A stretch of DNA of 43,519 bases. Origin: Setaria digitata. Its lineage: Eukaryota; Nematoda; Chromadorea; Rhabditida; Setariidae. The stretch is taken from contig RCAB01000462.1 in assembly GCA_003640385.1 (NCBI GenBank), positions 4,577 through 48,095 on the forward strand. The letters run 5' to 3'. Below, piece by piece: positions 13,501 through 21,200 of this stretch (position 1 is the first letter of the stretch; every line of letters starts with the position of its first letter). The translations under genes and the position numbers were made by a program. The notes beneath the pieces are model-generated. The model searched no databases. It had not been told where the DNA came from and saw only the letters and a program-made list of their open reading frames with translations.

Positions 13501-16119
13501 ATATAAAAGGCAATTGCAGCAAGAAATGATGCAATTGATTGATTGAAAAAAAAAAAAAAAAAAAAAAAACATAAATTGCGCTATCGAATTTATGTTGTTA
13601 TAATGTATAGAGAAAATATTTTTTTTCAAAATTACATCAAAAAGGGAACATAGCAAATGAAGGAAGCAACAGAAGATGAGAATGAAAAATATAAGTTATG
13701 AAGGAGAAGGAGGAACGAGGAAGAAGAAGAAGAAGAAGAAGAAAGAATGAAAGGACAAAATTTTCAAACAAAAGTTGATAACATGAAATATTTCCTTGAA
13801 ATTTTTTTTTTTTTTATTAAATAAGTAACAAGAGAAAAAGAAGCGAAACAAAGCAAAAAAAAAAAGAAAGAAAAAAACATATAAGGAATTGCTATTAAAA
13901 TCATGAAGAGAAAAAAAAAAAAAAAAAATTAAATTATATGAAAGAGTGTGAAAGAGAAACTGAACGATTATATCATATGAATATTTTTCTAGGCAAAATA
14001 AAATAAGAAAAGAGAAAGAAAAGAAAATCAGATGTAGATAAAAGAGATGAATTTTGTAGATGCTAAAGGGAAAAATGATAGCAAGCATAAAGTATGTTCC
14101 AAATGTTAAGCATAGCTTAAGCTTTTAAAATATACAGCTTGAGTTATCAGTCTAAGTCTAAGTCTCAGTTTTGCTCTCACTCTATCCTATACTCATTCTG
14201 TTGTAATGCTTTTATTTTTATTTTATTTCATTTTTTTTTTTTTCTCGAACTCTCTACAACTCCAACATTCTTTTCCTCTCCTCTCTTAAGAGCAAGATAA
14301 TTTTCCTCCTCTTAATCAATCCTTCTTTTTCTCATCCCTCATCTAATTTGCTTCACTTTTATTCTATCTCACTAACAATCTTCAACGCTCACTTCTCTTT
14401 TCCTGTAAACTAAAACACAAACTTGTCTATTTGCTCATCTATCCTCAATGAAAATTGGCAAATGTCTCATATTAATCATTAGTTTGAAATCATCTCAATG
14501 ATTTTATATCATTTAAATTATTCACTAGCCAGTTCTACATTGGAAAAAAAAGATCAAAAATAAGTGAAAATGCTTCACATTTAAACGGTAGAGAAAATTC
14601 TATGCATGAAAATGAAGCCTTTTTTTCTTTCTTTCTTTCCTCAGAGTTCTCACCTGTTATTATTAGGTAATAATGGACACCTTAAAACAAACTAACAAAC
14701 TCTCTCTGAGTATTTTTAACAGTGGAAAAGTATAAAATATTGCAATGTGACTAAAAATAATTTATAAAATGATTAATAATAACTTCTAAAATATGAACTA
14801 GCTGAGAAATGATTACATAACATCAAAAAACATGGACCATTCTTAGACATGAAGAGCTGACAGACGATGAGGGGTAGTTTTGAGACTTCAATCAGAAAAT
14901 TCTGTGATAAAATGCATTCAAGCTGAAATACCCATTAATGAAATTTTTAAAAACTAATTTCAAAACATTTACAACTAATTTTTTGCTCTGCAATAATTAA
15001 TGTTAATGAACGAGGAAAATAAAAAATCCACTAAGCCCTAAGCATTCATTTAGACAAATGGTAGAGTACCATGTGTATGAACTTGAACATGTATGTATTA
15101 AAGCAATTATGATTTATCATCAGTTTAGTCTACGAAAACATCCTATTCAATACCCACACTCCACGACCAACAGGAACATAACAATCATTAGATTGAAACT
15201 AACATACTTCCTGTGGAAATACCTCTATCTAAAATCCTAAATGGAACACAAATGTATCTATTGTTTCATTCACCTGATCAATCAATTGAGGAAGCCATTC
15301 CTCTGATTTTTAACCTTTCCAACACCCAGCTTTTGCGAGAAATACAATATATATACTCAATCAAAACTTTAAAATACTAGAGAAAAATTTCCTCAAAACT
15401 TAAAAGTATTTTAAATCCATATGATAGTAAATCGATTACAAACAGTATCAAGCACATAAAGCATGCAGAAGGAAAAAAGAAATGAATTTTAAAAATTATG
15501 CTCTTTAACCTAATACATTCATAAAATAAGGAANTAATCAAAACTTTAAAATACTAGAGAAAAATTTCCTCAAAACTTAAAGTATTTTAAATCCATATGA
15601 CAGTAAATCGATTACAAACAGTATCAAGCACATAAAGCATGCAGAAGGAAAAAAATGAATTTTAAAAATTATGCTCTTTAACCTAATACATTCATAAAAT
15701 AAGGAAGAGCGAAATATTAGTCCCTAATCGTAATGCTCTTACCGATTGATATGATACAGATTTCCGAATTTGTTGCACACTCGAAATCCATCATACCTAG
15801 AATTTCAGTAAATTACCAAGAGCATATTAAATGATGTCAGTAAAAATTGATAAGAAAATAACTAAGATAAACTTAAATTCTCCAGCTATATGCAACTTTT
15901 CAACCTTTCCATTTCTGGATATTAGCAGATGAGGAAAAAAAAAAGAAGTGATTTACAAATAATACGCATCAAATTCAAACCATCATCATTTAGGTTACCA
16001 TCAAAATGTATTCTCGTCCCATCATCGGTCTCAATTATGGCATTATTAAAATTCTTACTAGCACTACCATCTTCATCTTCGGTTGTTTCATCCATATCAA
16101 CGGGATTTTCGCGCTTCAT
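4516..16119 (-). CDS. USP19: Ubiquitin carboxyl-terminal hydrolase 19-like (CS domain, USP, MYND)
   Basis: Twenty-two exons total 3147 nt, exactly 1048 codons plus TAA. On + coordinates: 16119-15999, 15796-15743, 11304-11178, 10923-10687, 10559-10329, 10103-9878, 9767-9632, 9259-9126, 8981-8820, 8751-8644, 8491-8381, 8188-8105, 8019-7925, 7589-7422, 7203-7054, 6716-6572, 6430-6280, 5912-5815, 5702-5560, 5303-5090, 4918-4807, 4655-4516. One CS (p23-like) domain spans about 55-160 and is followed by a Ser/Tyr-rich linker. The USP Cys box [13 protein letters not shown] places the nucleophile at C357. A MYND finger is inserted at about 635-685. The His box [11 protein letters not shown] gives H985, and WRNFDDS supplies the third catalytic residue. 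Zinc-ribbon cysteines appear in CPKCSQ and YCSKCKEH. Human USP19 removes ubiquitin in ER-associated and unconventional-secretion protein quality control. Here there is only one CS domain, and the C-terminus (ending KKHYGIG) lacks the tail anchor of the ER-bound human isoform. An in-frame TGA just upstream supports the ATG at 16119. Confidence 0.94.
6013..6123. repeat. Exact 54-bp duplication around a single N (assembly join)
   Basis: Positions 6013-6066 and 6070-6123 are identical 54-mers separated by an N at 6067 and two bases. The duplication lies in the USP19 intron between exons 17 and 18, so it does not alter the protein. Perfect copies abutting an N are best explained by two contig ends joined without merging their overlap. 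Confidence 0.85.
7054..7589 (-). other. MYND zinc finger inserted in the USP19 catalytic domain
   Basis: USP19 exons 14 and 15 (7589-7422 and 7203-7054) encode a Cys/His cluster that begins [18 protein letters not shown], continues with FYCNREC and ends [12 protein letters not shown]. This is the classical MYND spacing, and the finger is split by the intron between N and R. MYND fingers bind proline-rich peptides; within USP proteases this insertion is diagnostic of USP19. The finger lies between the Cys-box and His-box halves of the protease. Confidence 0.9.
13720..13744. repeat. (AAG)n microsatellite
   Basis: About eight AAG/GAA units in the USP19 4.4 kb intron, within a purine-rich stretch. 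It carries an open frame of Phe/Leu runs on the - strand, which is composition and not a gene. Confidence 0.8.
15359..15706. repeat. ~172-bp near-identical duplication around a single N
   Basis: Copy 1 (15359-15533) and copy 2 (15536-15706) flank an N at 15534. They differ by a T/C substitution in the ATGATAG/ATGACAG stretch and by small A-run or purine indels. The copies lie in the USP19 4.4 kb intron, just before exon 2. The pattern looks like two haplotype versions of one locus placed in series at an assembly gap. A true tandem duplication cannot be excluded from sequence alone. Confidence 0.8.
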
Positions 16120-16158
16120 TGTACTTCACGTCCTCCACAATCCCCCCAAGTAAAATTT

Positions 16159-16160
16159 CT
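16159..16160 (-). promoter_or_regulatory. Candidate trans-splice acceptor upstream of USP19 ATG
   Basis: On the - strand a run of about 20 T ends in TTTAG at 16160-16159, leaving a 39-nt leader to the ATG at 16119. An in-frame TGA sits six bases before the ATG, so the coding frame does not extend upstream here. This arrangement is typical of a nematode spliced-leader site. No spliced-leader RNA gene was found in the window to support it independently. Confidence 0.45.
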
Positions 16161-17471
16161 AAAAAAAAAAAAAAAAAAAAAGAAAAGAAAAAAAAAATAA
16201 TCCAGCTAGCGTGAAAAAATGAAATTCACAGAATCTATAATCACATTGGTAACAAGCTATCCTAACAATCAAGCGTATTATTAACAACCAAGCATCAAAT
16301 ATCTAAATACAACCACATATATAAGCTACTAATTGGGACCTCTTTATTTTCCAATCCACTTCATCGATTAATGACTTCTTTTTTTTTTTTTTTTTTTTTA
16401 GAAATATGACCTATCTAAAAGTTTTATGTGGATAAATTTATCAAAATGTATTCCTCATTTACATAAAAGTTCCCAATCATCAAACTTATGAAAGCATACT
16501 ATCTACCAAAGTTAAAACTGGACAATACATTCATTAGTAAAGCTTTTTATGGATTAAACATGCAACTCAATCTTATCTTATACATTATAGTTAAAGAAAT
16601 AATAGCTTTTGAAAAATGAATTATCATCAGGAAGCAAGAATAAATACAATTTTAACAAGATGTTCTCACATCAAATGCTGACTTACAACAACATTATCGA
16701 CTCGCCGAAAATGCGATGACATCAACTGAGAAATATGACAACTACTCTGACATCAAGAAGAATAATTCTTAATGCTGGTAATTTGACTGATAATAAGAGA
16801 AAATTATCACTGCAAAATCCATTCTCAAATGAGGGTCACATTAAAATCTTGTATTTAATATCTGATTCCTAGAATTCTGAAATCATTCACTCTTCTCTAT
16901 CATCGGCCTAATCGTCCAAGTGATAGTGATCTTATCTAGATGTATGCATATGATAAGAAATGATTTTCGACTAATACCAACTGGAGAAAAATTCCAATTT
17001 TGAACTTCACTTAAATTTAACTGAAATTGAAAATAGGTTAAATTTTAATTAGTTTAATTTTAAACTCAAGCAAAAAGGATCATTTACGTACTTTAATATA
17101 AACATGGGAGACAAATGAATCTTTAGATTATCTATTTTTATTGCTGTGTAATAAACAATAATTAGCATATATGGAAGTACTTATTTTCTTGGCAAATAAT
17201 TTCAAAAAATACGTAAGCTACACGTAAAAAAATAGACCTAATGAGTCTAACAATGGGAACGTCACAAAGGCATCCGTATCATATTCAAAAATGCGTAAAT
17301 GTGACAGATAGCTTCGACAACGACAAACAAAATGATAATAAAACAACGGTGACAATGTGACGCATGCGGTGACAAATTTTCAGATTTCAAAAAAAAAATA
17401 TCAATCGATATATATGTGAATATATATATTCGCATATATTTAGCAGAGAGTATATATGTATATACATATAT

Positions 17472-17597
17472 AGGAATCTACGTGACGGCGTGTAAAACGC
17501 TATATATATACATATTATACTCTCTGTTAAATATGCAACAAGTTGGAGGAACGACGAACAATGAAACAGGAATCTACGTGACGGCGTGTAAAACGCT
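17472..17597. repeat. Exact 30-bp direct repeat, 96-bp spacing, with inverted-repeat flank
   Basis: Positions 17472-17501 and 17568-17597 are identical and contain TACGTGACGG and GTAAAACGC. The first copy sits between AT-rich inverted arms: a segment with CAGAGAG plus TATA runs near 17433-17470 and a complementary one near 17502-17535 (TATACTCTCTG). It could therefore be extruded in the loop of an imperfect hairpin. The spacing is a multiple of three, so open frames through the repeat repeat a decapeptide. This is read as a DNA-level repeat and not as a gene. Confidence 0.8.
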
Positions 17598-17705
17598 GAA
17601 GACACGCACAGGTACACAGATACATGGAGCAATATAGAAACATACACAGGCACACATCCACATGAATCGATTTGTGTGAAGTTTTAGCATATCGACGTTT
17701 CTTAC

Positions 17706-17733
17706 GTTGACAAGGCGATGACAACGAATCCAT
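17706..17733 (-). CDS. Candidate alternative first coding exon of USP19
   Basis: On the - strand an ATG at 17733 opens MDSLSSPCQ and is followed after one extra C by a strong donor, GTAAGA. The leftover base has the same phase as USP19 exon 1, so splicing to exon 2 (15796) would give an uninterrupted frame, MDSLSSPCQ-R-MMDFECA. The alternative N-terminus would lack the acidic segment encoded at 16119-15999. The evidence is only donor quality and phase (one-in-three chance). Reading on without splicing gives a 68-codon Cys-rich frame that runs into the 30-bp repeat and looks less likely. Confidence 0.3.
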
Positions 17734-17999
17734 TTCGTCAGTAGGATGACGTGATTTGCGGTGTTCACGTATGAGTCACTGAGGGTGACGTTGACACTCG
17801 TTGATCAACACATCTATGCATTCGCGCGTTAATGATTAATTCTTTGCTAGGAAAGAATTCGATTGACGTGCGAAGAGAAAGAAGAAAATTTGCGTAAATG
17901 AGTAACGGTATAGCACTTTGATTTCTATCCAGTTCATCTGAGGAGAAACCAAGTACCACAGAGGTGAATGTGCAACAGCCTCAATAGAGATAGGTGAAA

Positions 18000-18279
18000 A
18001 TGGAACTAGTATTTCGGGTTGCTAAGGGTAAAATACGGATCGTAGTTTGTAGTTTAAGACTAGGATTATTTGTAAGTCTAGATTGTGCTACAATAGGCTA
18101 CACTTCCTTTGTTCGGTAGATTCCTTCATGTGCTCTGTCAGTAGTACGTAGTGATGACACGTATGATACGTACTGAGGACGAAAATTGTTGAATGTTATT
18201 TGAACACTAAGGAAATTAAAATTTTGTTGTGTTGCAGACATCTTTGGAAGTGCATAAGAGATACGTGAAACGAAGCGTA
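18000..18279 (+). other. Mitochondrial-type leader of DNA ligase III between two starts
   Basis: A 24-codon exon (18000-18071) and the first 14 codons of the next (18238-18279) place 38 residues before the internal Met at 18280. The leader begins MELVFRVAKGKIRIVVCS and has about nine Lys/Arg against two Glu, with alternating hydrophobic residues, as in matrix-targeting presequences. An in-frame TAG lies three codons before the first ATG, so this is a true 5' end. The acceptor TTGCAG at 18237 could alternatively receive a spliced leader and yield only the nuclear form. Confidence 0.65.
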
Positions 18280-21200
18280 ATGTCACCAAAATTTGGACTT
18301 GATTATGCCAAACGGGTTGCCAAATGTAAGAAATGTCAGCAGCAATTATTAAAAGGAGTAGGTTTTTGTTGCAGAATAACAATGAAAAGATCACGAATAT
18401 AATTTCAATCGTAGGATTCTCCTATGCAATATGCAAAACAACAGATGAGGAATGGAACTTAACTCTTGTGTCGAAATTGTATTTTCAATTTCTCTCACAG
18501 AGTTTTTGAATTTTGCATTAATTTCATTGCGTAGTTTATTCAGATTTAATTTAGTTTTTTGTTAGAAATCTTCACTTTTCTGTGTACCTTGGTTTTCTAG
18601 AATTTGCGGATGTGGCGAATGGTACCAAATCCTTTTACGGCAGATTCTGGGAATCCAACCGAAATGAAACATTATTTTCATACAGATTGTCTTTTTGAAA
18701 CACTTACACGTTGCCGTGCTGCAACGAAAGTCATTGATTCACCGGATGATATTGAAGGTTTATCAAATTCAGTTCCCAATTTACTTCATTTGATCATCTT
18801 TTTTTTTTTCTTGTAAAACAAAGAATTTATAGGTTGGGATGATGCAAGTGATGACGACAAAGAAACTATCATAGACAAAATTAGAAGCCTTGCGGAATTA
18901 CGAGTGAAAAAATTTGGTGATAAAGTAAAGACTTCAACATCATCTCCTTCAAAGGATATTCAAGAACCAACGGTTTCCCAGGATGTATCTCCTAGAAAAC
19001 GAAAAAATAAAAAAGCAAAATCTGCCACATCTGCTCAGAAGAAGGTGAGACGTGAAAGTGCCGAAAAAGAACCTGAAGATAAGACTTCTGGCGAAACTAG
19101 TGGTGGTAGAACAAAGTTTTCTGAAGTGAAACGCGAAGTAGAGACGTTAGAATCGAGTAAATCAAAGGATGAAATGCAGGAGGTCAGGAGCAAGTTTGAT
19201 GTATTCAAATTATTCTGCAAACTTTGTGATGTGATTGCATCAGTATCGAAGTACACCGAGAAGACTACAGCTGTCAAGATATTCATTAACAAAGGTGAAA
19301 CGTTTGTGTTTATGTGCGGATGTTAATTTGTTTTACAAATAATTTCTGATCATAATTAAATGCGAAACTGCTCTTGATTTAAAAGAAGGTTCAGAAAGAC
19401 TGGAAATCTGGAATTCGAAAAAGTAAGAGTTAGATTTTTCCCTATAACTTTTCCTTTAAAGTGTTTTCCCAATATTAAATTTTCATTGATGTGTGGTGAC
19501 AAACTTCTCTCAAAATCCACTTCTCACTTTATTTAATAGAGTTAGTTTCCTGAGTACCTCATTCCTTACTATAGATTCATATTCTGTTTTAGTCCATTCA
19601 TATTGCAAGAATATCAGATAGGATTTATCATTATGATCCGCATTCTTCTTTCATAACGTTAAAAAATCATCCAAATTTAAGTTTGTAATTTTGCATCTAT
19701 AACATAACCCATTTTAGAAGGATATGATGGCGATTTGTATCTGTTGCTTAAGTTTCTAATTCCGGAAGCCGACCAAAGAGTATATAATTTGAAGGCGAAG
19801 CAAATTATTAAGATTTTTTCCTCCGTAAGTGTAAGAATTCAAATTCCATCTAAATCATTTTTCTGTTCCATTATCACCCATAAAAAAAGAGCAGTAAGGA
19901 TTTCATGTCAATTACCAAAATAAGTATGGCCAGTTTAAAACAAAAATCAAATCTCCTTACCCAAGGGTGTCACTTTTTTCGCTTATGTGTGATATATTGT
20001 TAACAGCAAATGAATCTTTAAACATGCTGTTTAAACAAATTCTAGTATTCGCTTTTTTAAAGCTGTTTCATTGGTCAGTTGAAGAAGTGAAGGAATCTTA
20101 CAACCAAACGGGCGATGTATCTCAAACAATATGCTCATTTTTCCCGAAACTGGACAGTGGTAGTAAGAAATCAAAATTAACTAATCAAATGGTAAGCGAA
20201 AAAATTGAAGGAAGAAAACGCTTATGTCACTCCATTATGGTGTCATGATTTTAGCTTGTATTACCATAAATGAGCAGAACTTTAAGTATTTCTTTTTTGG
20301 AGGGAAGACTCCTCTGTCTAGGCGATTATGATTTTTCCGTAAAAATTTTTAAAATGCATAAAGTTCAGGTAGACGATTGGTTAGAGAAATTGAGTGGATT
20401 GACGCGGGAAGAAGAACAGCAAGCACATTTCTCGGAAATATGTAAATTGTTAGTTACCTCATTTGTTTCTGAGGAAGAACCATGTTCTTCACTTATATTT
20501 TATAGAAATGGGTATAATTCTATCGATCCTTCTTTTGTTCGAAAATTAGATAATCATTATTTTAAATCGTCATCTGTTAAGAAAAAATTTTTTTCTTCCA
20601 AGCAAAAAGTAAATGGAATTCTTTCACTTATAGAGTTTCGAGCCTGGAGTTGAAATATATTATCCGACTAATAATGAAAGATTTACGTGTAAATGCCGGT
20701 GCAAAACATATGTAAGTGTTGGACTAACTTCAAGTTTAAAATATTAGTTTAATTTATTGTTATATTCCGTGTCTCTAGCAGTAATGTTCCTTGTGTGAAA
20801 ATTTTCAAACTTCCTGTTTTTTTTTTAAATTTTAATTTTCATCATTAATAACATTGTCCAGCTGTGAGAAGATTATAGATCTTTGCTTATTTTTAGACTA
20901 GAAGGTTTAAGGAAGGGTGCTTATGAAATATTTCAAAATTCTCGAGATTTGCACATCGTCATTGAAAAGTGTCGGGAAATCAGTGAAGAAAAATCACTAC
21001 CACTAGAAAGTGATATAATCTTAAATACACCTGTTAAACCGATGCTTGTAAGTTTCTGTAATGTTAGATATTTTCGTTTGGTATGTAAAGCTTCGTTTTT
21101 GATGCTAGTTTTACCATAAATACTTACTGGGATGAACTGGATTCTCGACCACTAACGGAGGATTTCTAGACTTCTAGCAAACGAAAAACTTTCAAAGAAA

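Larger units (their letters stand above)
11305..15742 (-). other. 4.4 kb intron of USP19, homopolymer-rich
   Basis: This intron separates exon 2 from the exon that opens the CS domain. Phase is preserved across it: a leftover G joins AT to give Asp. It is very AT-rich, with at least ten A-tracts of 10 or more on the + strand (T-tracts in the sense strand), an AAG microsatellite at 13720-13744, CT-rich stretches near 12004-12040, and a C13 run at 13286-13298 close to an N at 13320. No coding exon, RNA gene or transposon protein was recognised inside. The open frames in it are low-complexity. Confidence 0.75.
16120..17999. promoter_or_regulatory. Divergent USP19/LIG3 intergenic region, putative bidirectional promoter
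   Basis: 1.9 kb between the start codons of two divergent genes. The USP19-proximal part (16200-17200) is ordinary AT-rich sequence. From about 17220 to 17990 the composition shifts to more G, C and CpG. TGACG (or its complement CGTCA) recurs at 17260, 17358, 17483, 17579, 17736, 17747, 17786 and 17864. This is the core of CREB/ATF-type bZIP sites. The LIG3-proximal position and motif density suggest regulation of one or both genes, but function is inferred. Confidence 0.5.

Noticed and set aside
13696..14088. 130-codon - strand frame
   Set aside because: Almost entirely Phe/Leu/Ser from purine tracts on the + strand inside an intron; no family signal.
17416..17637. + frame repeating the decapeptide GIYVTACKTL, and - frame repeating FYTPSRRF
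   Set aside because: The peptide repeats come from the 30-bp DNA repeat with spacing divisible by three. There are no splice signals or context for a precursor protein.
20270..20653. 127-codon + frame in the LIG3 region
   Set aside because: Only 20369-20448 matches the ligase; the remainder is intron, and exon 20634-20711 uses another frame.
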